Part shown: positions 18,067 through 27,463 of the stretch, in pieces
Numbering within the stretch: position 1 is the stretch's first letter
Layout: every line of letters starts with the position of its first letter
Assembly (NCBI GenBank): GCA_016765495.1
Contig: JAESPV010000021.1
Location: forward strand, 1-64,000
Reading direction: 5' to 3'
Length of the DNA: 64,000 bases
Source of the DNA: Desulfocapsa sp.
Lineage (GTDB): Bacteria > Desulfobacterota > Desulfobulbia > Desulfobulbales > Desulfocapsaceae
Made by a program: the position numbers and the translations under genes
Notes under the pieces: model-generated
What the model was told of the DNA's origin: nothing
Database searches by the model: none
What the model saw: only the letters and a program-made list of their open reading frames with translations

Positions 18067-18771
18067 ATGAAAAAAATTATATACCTGGTAACTATAATAG
18101 CAGCCATGATCGGAACTGCGCAGGCAGGTGGGATGGAAGATGATCCGCTGCTGACGATGTTGATTGTCGATCAGTTTGAATTGCAGACAGGCAGCGGTGA
18201 TGATCCGTTGGTTTGGGATGCTGAAGGGTGGATTGGAAAAGATCTTCATAAACTCTGGATTAAAACCGATGGTGAATACAGAGATGGTTCGCTGGAAGAG
18301 ATAGAAGTGCAGGCATTGTACAGCCGGGCCATTGCACCATTCTGGGATGTTCAGGCAGGCTGGAGGCGGGATATCCGTCCCGAGCCCAACCGCGACTGGC
18401 TGGCACTTGGGATAAAGGGTCTTGCACCCTATTATTTTGATGTGGATGTCGCTGTATTTATTGGTGACGAAGGCAGGACAGCTGCCAGATTGCAGTTTGA
18501 ATATGAAGTCATGTTTACCCAGCGTCTCATTCTTGTTCCCGAGCTGGAGCTGAATTTTTATGGCAAGGATGACCCTGCAGTGGGGACTGGATCAGGCCTT
18601 TCAGACATCGAAGCAGGTTTAAGGCTCCGCTACGAGATTCGTCGTGAGTTTGCCCCTTATATCGGTGTGAACTGGACGCGTCTCTATGGTGATACCGCAG
18701 ACTATGCCCGTGAAGAGGGTGAAGACACTGATGACTTTCGGTTTGTGGCCGGAATTCGATTCTGGTTTTAA
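18067..18771 (+). CDS. copB: Outer-membrane copper-resistance protein CopB
   Basis: A 234-residue outer-membrane protein with a signal sequence (IIAAMIGTAQA) and the CopB-family beta-barrel: WDAEGWIGKDLHKLWIKTDGE near the start and a C-terminal aromatic residue (RFWF). The barrel strands PFWDVQAGWRRDIRPEP and LALGIKGLAPYYFDVD are typical. Unlike many CopB proteins, it lacks a long Met/His N-terminal repeat; that role may be taken by the protein at 15678. It follows copA by 9 bp and shares its operon. Confidence 0.88.
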   Translation: MKKIIYLVTIIAAMIGTAQAGGMEDDPLLTMLIVDQFELQTGSGDDPLVWDAEGWIGKDLHKLWIKTDGEYRDGSLEEIEVQALYSRAIAPFWDVQAGWRRDIRPEPNRDWLALGIKGLAPYYFDVDVAVFIGDEGRTAARLQFEYEVMFTQRLILVPELELNFYGKDDPAVGTGSGLSDIEAGLRLRYEIRREFAPYIGVNWTRLYGDTADYAREEGEDTDDFRFVAGIRFWF

Positions 18772-18794
18772 TAATTTACTCAAGGAGAAAGACA

Positions 18795-18989
18795 ATGACG
18801 ACAATCACAATTAAAGGAATGAGCTGTTCGCACTGCGTGGCATCGACCCGGAAAGCCTTAGAAGGTCTTACAGGAATTTCCAATGTAACTGTGGATCTTG
18901 AAAAGAATCAGGCAAGCTATGATGGAGATGTTGGGAAGGAAACGGTGAAAGATGCGATTACAAAGATCGGTTTTGAGGTGATTGATTGA
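18795..18989 (+). CDS. copZ: Copper chaperone, HMA domain (CopZ-like)
   Basis: A 64-residue cytoplasmic heavy-metal-associated domain with the Cu(I)-binding loop GMSCSHC at residues 8-14 and the typical beta-alpha-beta pattern (ISNVTVDLEKNQASYDGD). It would carry Cu(I) to a P-type ATPase or buffer it. It follows copB by 23 bp with AAGGAGA before the start. No copper P-type ATPase gene is in the window. Confidence 0.92.
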   Translation: MTTITIKGMSCSHCVASTRKALEGLTGISNVTVDLEKNQASYDGDVGKETVKDAITKIGFEVID

Positions 18990-19028
18990 TACTGAGTAGT
19001 TGTACGATACAAAAAGAAGGAGAGCATT

Positions 19029-19538
19029 GTGAGGAACCTCTTTTTTATACTGGTCATTTGTAGCACCGTACTTGCTGTTACTGCTGCAAAGAGTTTTTCT
19101 TCGGACAAGGCGTATACTCAAAAGGGAATTGCAAGAACCTTTTCTCAAAACAAAGTGCTTAATGCCTCTGAAGTAGCCGAACTCTTTGCCGATAAGACAA
19201 TGAATGTCATCAGCGAGAAAACAGCCAAAGACACGGGAACACATGTGCAATATAAGGCATACTTTTCAGATATGGGATTGATTCTGGTCGTTTTTGGGAG
19301 TGGGGCCAGAGAAACCCGCATGTGGTCGGTAAAGGAAGATGGCGCTCTTTGTATAAAGAGAAACATGGGACGACATACGGGTGGTGTGACCTGCGGCTAT
19401 ATCGTTCCGACAGGTAACGGCGAATACAAGATGTATAAGGCAAAGCGTGTAAGTACAAAGAAAAACAGGGTCATTGGCGGCAAGCAGATTAGGCAGTTAA
19501 GCACCTTCTCCAACTTCAAAAAAGGGAACACTCTGTAA
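19029..19538 (+). CDS. Exported protein of unknown function
   Basis: A 169-residue protein starting at GTG after AAGGAGAG. A signal sequence (FFILVICSTVLAVTAAKSFS) leads a domain with SEVAELFADKTMNV and a later MYKAKRVSTKKN. The arrangement 'element, alternate state, then GNGEYKMYKAKR' loosely resembles small secreted proteins annotated as DUF995-like; I am not certain. It is the last plus-strand gene after copZ, 39 bp away, so it may belong to the copper operon. Confidence 0.6.
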   Translation: MRNLFFILVICSTVLAVTAAKSFSSDKAYTQKGIARTFSQNKVLNASEVAELFADKTMNVISEKTAKDTGTHVQYKAYFSDMGLILVVFGSGARETRMWSVKEDGALCIKRNMGRHTGGVTCGYIVPTGNGEYKMYKAKRVSTKKNRVIGGKQIRQLSTFSNFKKGNTL

Positions 19539-19725
19539 AGGGATACCATCGGTAAGCCGGCACGCAGTTCAGTATTCTCTGAGGGACAAGTGGTTCAGCT
19601 AGCTGAGGCGTACTTTCTGCAAGCTCTCAATACCGTAGAGTGTTCGCTGTTTAACGTGTGATTTTTGTTGAGGATGTGGTGATATCTCCGAAGTGATTGA
19701 ACGATAAATACCGGCATCTGTAGGG

Positions 19726-20055
19726 TTATTCCGCCAGGGCATCAGCCATGGATTTATAAATCGGTATAAATGTATCAAACCCTGAAATTTCAAAAATTTC
19801 TCTTATGTGGTCCGGGATATTGCATAGGGAGAATACATGGGATGTTGTGGTGACGATTTTGGATATTTTCAGCATGGCTCTAAGTCCAGCACTGGATATA
19901 TAATCCAATTGAGCAAAGTCCATGACCAAATCGCTTTTCGAGGGAGCAAGGTTTGCGTCGGCCCATTCTTCCAGTTCGCATGAGGTTGTGGAATCAAGCC
20001 TGCCGACAACAGTAACAACCATTGCTTTTTCTTCATTTCTTACAGTAATATTCAT
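19726..20055 (-). CDS. STAS-domain anti-anti-sigma-type protein
   Basis: A 109-residue STAS domain, starting at MNITVRNEE after GGGGGAAAGAG. The conserved segment DYISSAGLRAML contains the serine pair where a cognate kinase phosphorylates such antagonists. It is the last gene of the partner-switching operon and overlaps the kinase stop (ATGA). It should bind the RsbW-like kinase when unphosphorylated and be reset by the SpoIIE phosphatase encoded at 23012. Confidence 0.9.
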   Translation of the reverse strand: MNITVRNEEKAMVVTVVGRLDSTTSCELEEWADANLAPSKSDLVMDFAQLDYISSAGLRAMLKISKIVTTTSHVFSLCNIPDHIREIFEISGFDTFIPIYKSMADALAE

Positions 20056-20483
20056 CTCTTTCCCCCATCGGGCTGGTTGAGTTTTTTGGTCATAATCAAA
20101 GTGTTGGTATTGCCTGTTCTGGTACATGAGATATGGTCAACATACTGCTTTACCAGATAGAGGCCAAGACCGCCGATTTTTCTTTTGTGGAGAGGTGATG
20201 TTACATCGGGGTCCTTTACGGCGGTGGGGTCGAAGGCAGGATTCTGATCTGTAACAGTCATGGTGAGAAGGGAGCCTTCCCGAACAAGTGTTATTTCTAT
20301 TTCATTCGTTCTGTGGTTCTCTTTTACATGCATAATGGAATTTGTGCAGATTTCTTCAAGGATCAAGTTCAGTTCAAAGAGTTCTTCCTTTGACAGCTTC
20401 CAGGAAAAGGCGATACGTTCCAAGTTGCTTTTCAGCTCTTCCAGGCCCTGCTGCGAGCCTTTTATTTTGAAGGACTCGATCAT
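20052..20483 (-). CDS. RsbW-like serine kinase (HATPase)
   Basis: A 143-residue GHKL ATPase of the anti-sigma/serine-kinase kind. The N-box is EEICTNSIMHV, the G1-like box VTDQNPAFDP and the G2-like box GGLGLYLVKQYVD. It would phosphorylate the STAS protein encoded next and sequester a further partner. No sigma factor gene lies nearby, so the regulated partner is not evident; the ABC exporter encoded one gene upstream is a candidate client by proximity. Confidence 0.87.
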   Translation of the reverse strand: MIESFKIKGSQQGLEELKSNLERIAFSWKLSKEELFELNLILEEICTNSIMHVKENHRTNEIEITLVREGSLLTMTVTDQNPAFDPTAVKDPDVTSPLHKRKIGGLGLYLVKQYVDHISCTRTGNTNTLIMTKKLNQPDGGKR

Positions 20484-23012
20484 TTATTTTCCGAATACCA
20501 GTTCACTCAGTAAACCATTTTGTTTAATAAGTTCGTCGTAGGTGCCAAACTCCATCAGCTTGCCGGCTTTCATGACTCCAATTTTATCAAATTCACGGAT
20601 ACTGTCCAGACGATGTACAACGGCAATCACTGTTTTGTTCCCTCGCCAACGATGTGCAATAAGATTTTGAATTCTGGCCTGGGATTTATTGTCCAGAGCT
20701 GAAGTGGCCTCGTCCATGAGGATGATCTTTGGGTTCTTTAATAAGACTCTGGCGATGGCAAGTTTTTGTTTTTGTCCACCTGAAAGGCTGTTCCCCATAC
20801 TCCCAAGGTGATATGTCATTCCAATTTCAGCAATGGCCTCCAGGAGGTCTTCTTCAATAAGCAGCCGAATAATATTCTGATTGATTTCTTCCTGGGCATG
20901 GGCATGTTCTGTTTTCATTCTTCCCTGGAGGATGTTGTTGAGAATAGATTGCCCGAGTATATACCGGGTATCAGCAAATGAGTTAAATGCCTCAGGAAAT
21001 ATTTTTTTGCTCCACTGTGGCCATTTTTTACGTGCTTGCAGTATCTTTGCTTCAAGGTCGGGTGGAATCGTTGCGATCTTGTAAGGGCTGGGAGCAAATT
21101 GCAGAGCAAGCCCGAGCAGCAATGTCTGCTCGTCGGCAGGAAGCTGATTGGGAACATTCTCTCCAAGATGCGTCACAATACTCTGGTATTTTTCAACCTG
21201 TTCAGGTGACAGGGGAAGCGCATCGTTAACCTCCTCTAAACCATCAGGGTTGGCGAGCAGATTAAGGAATTTGTATACCAGTTTTACGCCAAAACTCAGC
21301 AGGTCCTCCGTCAGGTTTCTTTCATCAAGAAATCTCCTGAATTCAGGGTGTTTGTGAAGAGAGGAGAGGGGCAGGGATTTTTTGACCGGTGCGCCAAAGA
21401 TGATGTTCTCCACAATTTCAGCGTACAGCAGATAACGATCCTTGTGGTAGAACTCAATGTACTTCTCCAGAGAATGACCATAATTGATTCGGAATTGTTT
21501 TCTGATGCGAACGATTCTGGACATCATCTCCGAGTCTTCATCACTGAGAAATCTGTTAAGACCAAAGTGGACGACATCAACAAACATTCCGACATGTTGC
21601 AGGGAAAGAATGAGTTGGTCAAGTTCTGGTTCCTGGTAAGCCCCATCATTGATTGGTGCGGTTTCTGTTTTGGCCTGGTGGGCGTAGAGCAAGTTTTCCC
21701 GGAGAGTACCGGAAAAGATAAATGGTTGCTGGGAAATATATCCAACATGGTGGATAATTTCTTTTTTGCTTACATCTTTAATTTCCCGGCCATCAAGAAG
21801 TATTGAACCACTGGAATAATCAAACATCTTGGCAATGCAGTTAATCAGGGTACTCTTGCCACTTCCGGAAAAGCCGATTAAGGCAAGATTTTCTCCTGCC
21901 CGTAGCGAAAACGATACTCCTTTGAGCAGTGTGGTTCCGGTTGTTGTCGTGTACGTCAGATTACGAACTTCCAGGTTGCCGTTGAGCTCTGATGTTGGCT
22001 TATCGGTAAGGGCTTCATCATGTTCCGCCGGAAGATCAAAATACTGCATGGTGCGGTAATATCGAACCGAGGCATCCTGAAAGACCTGGTAGTATTCAAT
22101 CAGCTCTTTCCAGGGATCATACAGCTTTTCCTGGGCGGAGAGAAAAGCAACAAGGGAGCCTAGCTCCAGTTGGCCATTCATGACCAGATAGCCCCCAAAA
22201 AGAAATACCACAAAGGGGCCAAGGCTTGAGAAATAATTGTTGACTGTCTTGATGCTGAAGCGGAGTAGTGACCATCTCGTCCTGATTCTGCGTAATGCCT
22301 CGACTAGACGGTCAAACTTTCTCTTTTCCTGTCCATAGGCGCCATGGACATTGATCTCAGTTACTCCGGTGATGCTTTCAGCGATCTGATTGGAAATCAA
22401 GCGGGACTGATCCACTCGTTGTTTATTTAAACGATTTGCCTTCTTTTGAAGGTAGGGGATGAGAAACGCCACCACAGGATAAATGGCCAGCGTAGCCAGG
22501 GCGAGCGGGGGATTGAGCCATAAAAGATACGCAGCAAAGGCAAGTAGCGTGAGGATGTTTGATATGGGAACGGCTATGGCCATACCGGCAAAAACGCCGG
22601 CAGTGTTGAGTTCCGTCATCAGGGAAGCCACGACCATGCCCGGTTGAGTGTTGCGAAAAAACCAGAGTGGCAAATTGATGATGTGGCCATAGAGTTCTTT
22701 TCTCATGGCAACCATGGCACGCTCACTGATTACAACCTGAAGATAGTTGGTTGCCAACTTCATTCCAGCAGTGGCTGTGACTGCCAACAGGTAGATGCCA
22801 CAATAGAGTAGTAAGCTGTCGAATTTTCCGAGGTATATGGATTCGTTAATGATTCGCTTCTGCATTTCCAGGGGAAGTACTCTGAAAAATACCATCGCGA
22901 CAATAATAAGCAGCAGCAAAAATTGTATTTTCAGATTTCCCTTTACCGCCCAGAAAAATAAGGATTTTTTTGTGGGGCGAAGAGGAGAAGAAGATGGAGG
23001 GGAAGTTCGCAT
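20484..23012 (-). CDS. ABC exporter with large insertion in the ATPase domain
   Basis: An 842-residue half-transporter: six-helix type-I exporter domain (1-330), then an ATPase domain with Walker A (GFSGSGKST, about 380), Q-loop (GYISQQP, about 428), signature LSGGQKQK (743), Walker B (IILMDEAT) and H-loop (VVHRLD). Q-loop and signature lie about 315 residues apart instead of the usual 50-60. The insertion repeats a helical motif twice (RYLLYAEIVENIIFG at about 525, RYILGQSILNNILQG at about 685), echoing the native SGTLRENLLYA. The gene overlaps the phosphatase gene and abuts the kinase gene, so it belongs to the partner-switching operon. The substrate is unknown. Confidence 0.88.
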   Translation of the reverse strand: MRTSPPSSSPLRPTKKSLFFWAVKGNLKIQFLLLLIIVAMVFFRVLPLEMQKRIINESIYLGKFDSLLLYCGIYLLAVTATAGMKLATNYLQVVISERAMVAMRKELYGHIINLPLWFFRNTQPGMVVASLMTELNTAGVFAGMAIAVPISNILTLLAFAAYLLWLNPPLALATLAIYPVVAFLIPYLQKKANRLNKQRVDQSRLISNQIAESITGVTEINVHGAYGQEKRKFDRLVEALRRIRTRWSLLRFSIKTVNNYFSSLGPFVVFLFGGYLVMNGQLELGSLVAFLSAQEKLYDPWKELIEYYQVFQDASVRYYRTMQYFDLPAEHDEALTDKPTSELNGNLEVRNLTYTTTTGTTLLKGVSFSLRAGENLALIGFSGSGKSTLINCIAKMFDYSSGSILLDGREIKDVSKKEIIHHVGYISQQPFIFSGTLRENLLYAHQAKTETAPINDGAYQEPELDQLILSLQHVGMFVDVVHFGLNRFLSDEDSEMMSRIVRIRKQFRINYGHSLEKYIEFYHKDRYLLYAEIVENIIFGAPVKKSLPLSSLHKHPEFRRFLDERNLTEDLLSFGVKLVYKFLNLLANPDGLEEVNDALPLSPEQVEKYQSIVTHLGENVPNQLPADEQTLLLGLALQFAPSPYKIATIPPDLEAKILQARKKWPQWSKKIFPEAFNSFADTRYILGQSILNNILQGRMKTEHAHAQEEINQNIIRLLIEEDLLEAIAEIGMTYHLGSMGNSLSGGQKQKLAIARVLLKNPKIILMDEATSALDNKSQARIQNLIAHRWRGNKTVIAVVHRLDSIREFDKIGVMKAGKLMEFGTYDELIKQNGLLSELVFGK

Positions 23013-24865
23013 TATACCTCACATAAAAGTTTTTTGCCGTCAATAGAGACAGCTACCAGGGTAATATCATCGGCTAAGGGAACCTCTTTTCTGAAATCGT
23101 CTACGGCTTCAGTAATAGTGTTGAGAAGAGATCGCGGGGAAAGATGGGCAGAGTTTCTTAAAAGATCCTTGAGCCGTTCTTTGCCAAACTGTTCACCTTG
23201 TGCGTTTTCCGCCTCCCATACACCATCACTGCCAATCAGAAGGACACTGTTTTCAGGAGTAAGCGCCAAGCTGTTTGTTTGATACTGAAAATCTTCGCTA
23301 AGACCAAGGACGATTCCTTTGCCGTCAAGTTCGATGAGTTTTCCCGTTTCAGGAGTATACAGCATGGCCGGATCATGACCGGCACGCACCCATTGTATTG
23401 CACAAGCGTCCGCATCAACGCAAAGGTAAAATAACGAGGCGAAATTACCTGAGCTTGCGGTGTCCAGGAAGAGCTGCCGGTTGACCTTGGCAATCAAAGC
23501 CTCAGGAGTCCCAGGCTGGTCGATATTGGCTCTGACCAGTGCTCGCAGTGTGGCCATGAGCAGTGCCGCACCGATCCCGTGGCCCACCACGTCTCCAACC
23601 ACAATATGGAATTTTTCAGGATGGGTGCAGGATCTGAAAAAATCATAATAATCACCACCTGTTTCATCGCAATACCTGCTCAATCCACTCACTTCAAGTC
23701 CATTTTCGGAGTAATCTTCGTGGGGGAGAAGGGTCAACTGAACCTCGCTGGCGATTGCCATGGCCTCCTGCAGTTGCACACCTCGTTGCAGTTGACTGGT
23801 CATGGTGTTGAAATTTCTTATCAGCTCACCAACTTCATCGTAACTATTGACGGTAAGAGGTTCATGGAAGATCCCCTGCGCCAGGTCGCCGGCGGTCTGG
23901 GAAAGCTTTTTAATGGAATTGGTAGTTCTGGAGATCATCATCCGCATAAATAAGAGAAGTACTCCGATTCCCAGGAAGGATGAGAGAAAATAGATCTTCC
24001 GAAAATGGATGATCGGTTGAAGAATTTTATCACCCGGCGCAATTACAACCAGGGTCCAGGGAGCCTCTTTTAATCGATAAAAACCGCTGACTTCTTCAGG
24101 GGGGCGACCTGGCCCGAACACTGTCCCGGATGTCTGGTCCCTCAACATATTCAGGGTTTTTTGTTTTAAGATCCCAGAGGTGGCAAACGAGCCTGTTTGC
24201 TGAATGGAGGTATTGTCCATATTATTATTGGTATCGACAAGGATATTTCCCTTTTGATCAACAATAAAAGCCTGATAGATACTCCACCATGGAGCCTGAA
24301 CTGTTTGGGCGATCAGGGATTTAAAATCAAGAATGACCTCAACTTTACCAACCGTACGATTTTTCTTGTCAATCAGGTCTGTGACCATGGAAACAGTTTC
24401 ACTGCCGTGCTTAACGTCGTAGACAGGAGAACTTATGTCAAACATTGATTTGTTGTTTTGAAATCTCCAACTTTTGTTCCAACTTCTGTTTGTTCCACGG
24501 TGCATAAAACGAATGCTATTATTTCTCCCACCTTCCGGCCATTCCACCAGTACATTGACAACTCCATCAAGCCTGCTTAATCGCTCAACTATAAATTCAT
24601 CAATCCCGGAAGCCGATTCTTTTTCCGAAAGTCCATCCAGTAAAGAGAGTATCTGCCGGGGACGATGTAACTGCATATCTATTTGATGGGCGGCTTTCTC
24701 AAGGTTTGCTAATGCTGTTTCCCCCCATTGATCGAGCAGGAGAGCGCGCATGGCACGATAGCCGGAAAAACCTGCAAGGGTAAGAAAAAGAAAGACAGGT
24801 ACAAGGAGAAAAAGAACAGTTTTCTGCTGTAGACTTCTGGGATATAAAGTATCTGGTTTTAGCAA
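23012..24865 (-). CDS. Membrane sensor with SpoIIE/PP2C phosphatase
   Basis: A 617-residue receptor: TM1 (VLFLLVPVFLFLTLAGFSGY), a periplasmic dCache-like sensor (to about 305), TM2 (YFLSSFLGIGVLLLFM), HAMP (about 325-380) and a C-terminal PP2C-type SpoIIE domain with metal-binding motifs GGDYYDFF, GDVVGHGIGAALLMA, GSDGVWE and ADDITLVAV. Such proteins dephosphorylate STAS antagonists in response to an external signal. It is the first gene of the operon and its stop overlaps the ABC gene start. Confidence 0.9.
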   Translation of the reverse strand: MLKPDTLYPRSLQQKTVLFLLVPVFLFLTLAGFSGYRAMRALLLDQWGETALANLEKAAHQIDMQLHRPRQILSLLDGLSEKESASGIDEFIVERLSRLDGVVNVLVEWPEGGRNNSIRFMHRGTNRSWNKSWRFQNNKSMFDISSPVYDVKHGSETVSMVTDLIDKKNRTVGKVEVILDFKSLIAQTVQAPWWSIYQAFIVDQKGNILVDTNNNMDNTSIQQTGSFATSGILKQKTLNMLRDQTSGTVFGPGRPPEEVSGFYRLKEAPWTLVVIAPGDKILQPIIHFRKIYFLSSFLGIGVLLLFMRMMISRTTNSIKKLSQTAGDLAQGIFHEPLTVNSYDEVGELIRNFNTMTSQLQRGVQLQEAMAIASEVQLTLLPHEDYSENGLEVSGLSRYCDETGGDYYDFFRSCTHPEKFHIVVGDVVGHGIGAALLMATLRALVRANIDQPGTPEALIAKVNRQLFLDTASSGNFASLFYLCVDADACAIQWVRAGHDPAMLYTPETGKLIELDGKGIVLGLSEDFQYQTNSLALTPENSVLLIGSDGVWEAENAQGEQFGKERLKDLLRNSAHLSPRSLLNTITEAVDDFRKEVPLADDITLVAVSIDGKKLLCEV

Positions 24866-25193
24866 GAACCCATTTCCTGTTGTAAAATCGTCAACATGTG
24901 TTTTTTATGGTAGTGCAGTGCAAGGGGGGGCGAAGTCTGCTAAAGCATATTACGTTCATCATGGAGACGCGGGAAATCTGCTGATATGTTGCATGCTTTT
25001 TTGTGATTATTTGGCGAATAGTAAGAAACGCAGAAGATGTACGAATATACCCTGCAAGAAGAACCTTTAAGGGATTGCTTAGGGTGCCACTGGCTCACTC
25101 ATAAACCTTTTTCATAAGAGTTATCTATGTGGAAAGGGCCGAAGGAGTGAAGATGGAGTTCCTTGGGAATTTCCTTTAACCTATTAATTTACT
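24866..25193. other. Intergenic stretch without supported genes
   Basis: About 330 bp between the phosphatase start and a secreted-protein gene on the same strand. It should hold the promoter of the partner-switching operon, but I cannot pick a clear -35/-10 pair. No RNA fold or inverted repeat stood out. Confidence 0.5.
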
Positions 25194-25751
25194 TCAATCA
25201 AACATCCCTGTAGTAATATCCTCGGGGGTACTTTCTATGGTCAAGATTCTCTTTTCTGAACCAGAATAATCTCCCGTGCCAGGAACACTAGCTTCAATAA
25301 CGGTGTTTTCTGCAGTCTCGGCAGCGTTTTTTTCCTCAACTGATAATGCTCTTAAGGCTTCCGGGTGCGTATTTGTGCCAAGCAATGCTTGAAGTCGCTG
25401 CAGGTATTGGAGGTAGATTCGCTCTTTTTTTGCACCAATCTTAATTAACTCGTCAAATGTTTGATCTCGTTGGGCACTACTTGAAGCCAAAGGTGCAGAT
25501 TTAAGTTGGTCAATTTTGTCGTCTAGCGCTATAATCTCTTTTTGCAACTCAAAATTTAAAGTGCGCGCTTCTTTACCGACTTTTTTTTCAACTTTATTGG
25601 ACTCAACAGCACGGACAATTTGGGCATATAGATCTGCAAAGTAGATTTCAGGAGATTGTCCTGCTATTGTAGTGGCTACGGAGGATAGTAAAAAAGCACA
25701 GATGAAAAACAGGATGGCTTTGTACTTGGTTCGTGAATTTTGGGAAGGCAT
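25194..25751 (-). CDS. Exported coiled-coil protein of unknown function
   Basis: A 185-residue protein with a signal sequence (AILFFICAFLLSSVATTIAG). Its middle (about 60-130) is charged and helical (LNFELQKEIIALDDKIDQL, KKERIYLQYLQRLQALL), probably a coiled coil, followed by a low-complexity tail. AAGGA lies upstream. I do not recognise the family. Confidence 0.6.
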   Translation of the reverse strand: MPSQNSRTKYKAILFFICAFLLSSVATTIAGQSPEIYFADLYAQIVRAVESNKVEKKVGKEARTLNFELQKEIIALDDKIDQLKSAPLASSSAQRDQTFDELIKIGAKKERIYLQYLQRLQALLGTNTHPEALRALSVEEKNAAETAENTVIEASVPGTGDYSGSEKRILTIESTPEDITTGMFD

Positions 25752-25814
25752 ATATTCGTATTCCTTTAAAAAAAATAATGTAGTAAAGTTACACGTAAAA
25801 TACAGACATTAAAA

Positions 25815-25923
25815 GTAACTGCTTACAGGGTGTTGGAAATTTTTGCAGGCTGGCTGGTACCGCATCTAAGTCCTACGCAAGCCAGTCGGACTGTAAAAAA
25901 TCCGGTTCCCTGTGAGCAGTTAC
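25815..25923. repeat. Long imperfect palindrome
   Basis: GTAACTGCTTACAGGG (25815-25830) pairs with CCCTGTGAGCAGTTAC (25908-25923), 15 of 16 bases. The inner parts continue as an interrupted stem (GGAAATTTTTGCAG against CTGTAAAAAATCC). The whole element, about 109 bp, looks like a cruciform or REP-type element, or a mobile-element end. No further copy was noticed in the window. Confidence 0.6.
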
Positions 25924-26053
25924 CTTAAAACGTTAGCCGGGAACCATGTAACGAAGAGGTTCAAGTTATTCAGTACCTTTGAAAATACCAACTGGGTTAT
26001 CCCCACAAAGTACTTACCCGCGTTCGTTCCCGTTCCTTAATCGGTTCATTAAC

Positions 26054-27268
26054 CTAATAGGTAACGTACAGTCCTAAAACAAATGTGTCAATATCTGGTG
26101 CACCTGCTTTATCATTCGTTAATGATTCATAGCCAATTTTAATATTAGCGTTATGCCCCTTAAGGTAATAATTCATACCAACTTTTACCGCAGACCAACT
26201 GCCTGCGTCATTGGCTCCATCACTGTCCCATTGTTCGTAACCAACCCAAGGTTGCCACTTATTAATGTAATAGCCCAATTGCCCATAAAAGCCACTTCCC
26301 TGAGTCTCTTTTCCTTGTGCCGAGGAAGTGAGGGCGCCACCACCATCTTGAGCAAATAATACCCCTGAGTCGTCCAGATCCAGATCGTTATATGCCACTT
26401 CGGCAGTTAAATATCCAGGCCCAACAGGATAGTCGGTAAAGGCATCCAGGGTGAAAAAAGTGTAATCAATTTCGTTGCCGGTGTTGCTTCCGCTACGGGC
26501 AACGCTATCTTGAGTATCATATCCAACACCAAAGGCGAGTGTCTTTTTTCTGCCAAGATAGGTCGAGGAGTTAAATAAGCCTGACTCTGCATCAAAGAAG
26601 TTCACTTGCACCCTGGCAGAATAGCGTTCAGAGTCTGTATTTCTAGTATCAACATCTTGCCCTTCAAAAACGCCAAGATAATATTTAAAATGGGTCATGT
26701 CTGTAAAGGAAGTGCTGCCAAACAGGGAAAATCCTAAATCTCGAACGTTGACATCACCTGAAAGTCCAGAAGCAGTCCCTGCCACCGTTCCGTTGTTAAA
26801 GGCTGTATTGCCTTTTGCTCCCCACGATAGCATATAATTGTTAATGCCAGGACGATCAATGGCCATCAGGCCACCTGAGCCAGTCATCCCCATTCTGGTA
26901 ACTGCTGCCATCTGCTGGCCACCAATAACGTTGAGCCATTCAAGAGGCTTGACCATGATCCAAGCATCAATAAGTCTCACGTCGCCGCCAGAACTGATCT
27001 CGTCATCCCGAAAATCCGTTTGCAAAAAACCGGTAACATATTTTGTAACATTTCCTTTAAGGCGAAACCTGGCTCTCCGAATTTTAAATTCATCTTCATT
27101 GCTCTTTAAGTCTTTGTCATTACGCAGGTATAGCGCCTGGATCCTAAATCCCAGATCCAAATTTGAGTCATCACTAATCGAAATCTTTGCACCTGCACTG
27201 GCTTGCTGTGGACAGGATAAACCCAATACCATTGCGATTGCAGCCATCCCCAAAAGTCTTTTTTTCAT
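26054..27268 (-). CDS. Outer-membrane porin (OprO/OprP-like)
   Basis: A 404-residue porin; the start at MKKRLLG has GAGGAAGG upstream. A signal peptide ends near QQASA. The FKIRRARFRLKGNVTKYV segment is typical of phosphate-selective porin O/P-like and related 16-stranded porins, followed by alternating aromatic strands and a C-terminal YVTY. Substrate selectivity is not readable; anions such as phosphate or pyrophosphate are known for relatives. It stands alone, not in the pst operon. Confidence 0.8.
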   Translation of the reverse strand: MKKRLLGMAAIAMVLGLSCPQQASAGAKISISDDSNLDLGFRIQALYLRNDKDLKSNEDEFKIRRARFRLKGNVTKYVTGFLQTDFRDDEISSGGDVRLIDAWIMVKPLEWLNVIGGQQMAAVTRMGMTGSGGLMAIDRPGINNYMLSWGAKGNTAFNNGTVAGTASGLSGDVNVRDLGFSLFGSTSFTDMTHFKYYLGVFEGQDVDTRNTDSERYSARVQVNFFDAESGLFNSSTYLGRKKTLAFGVGYDTQDSVARSGSNTGNEIDYTFFTLDAFTDYPVGPGYLTAEVAYNDLDLDDSGVLFAQDGGGALTSSAQGKETQGSGFYGQLGYYINKWQPWVGYEQWDSDGANDAGSWSAVKVGMNYYLKGHNANIKIGYESLTNDKAGAPDIDTFVLGLYVTY

Positions 27269-27463
27269 TTCGCCTTCCTCCTGTGTAGTTTGTTTCAACC
27301 AATACCATACCCCATGTAATGTATTGGTTGGTACCCGGACAGTGTAGCATAAGCTATTGTTTTTTGTTCAGTAAAACGATGAAAGCAGGATGGGCTTTTC
27401 CCGATAGATGTGTTATTGCGAAAAAGAGTAACTAGTTAGTTCTACACAGTATTTTCAGCAGCG

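Noticed and set aside
25929..25936. GTTAGCC as an integron attC core
   Set aside because: Does not fit GTTRRRY and no integrase or cassette array is present.
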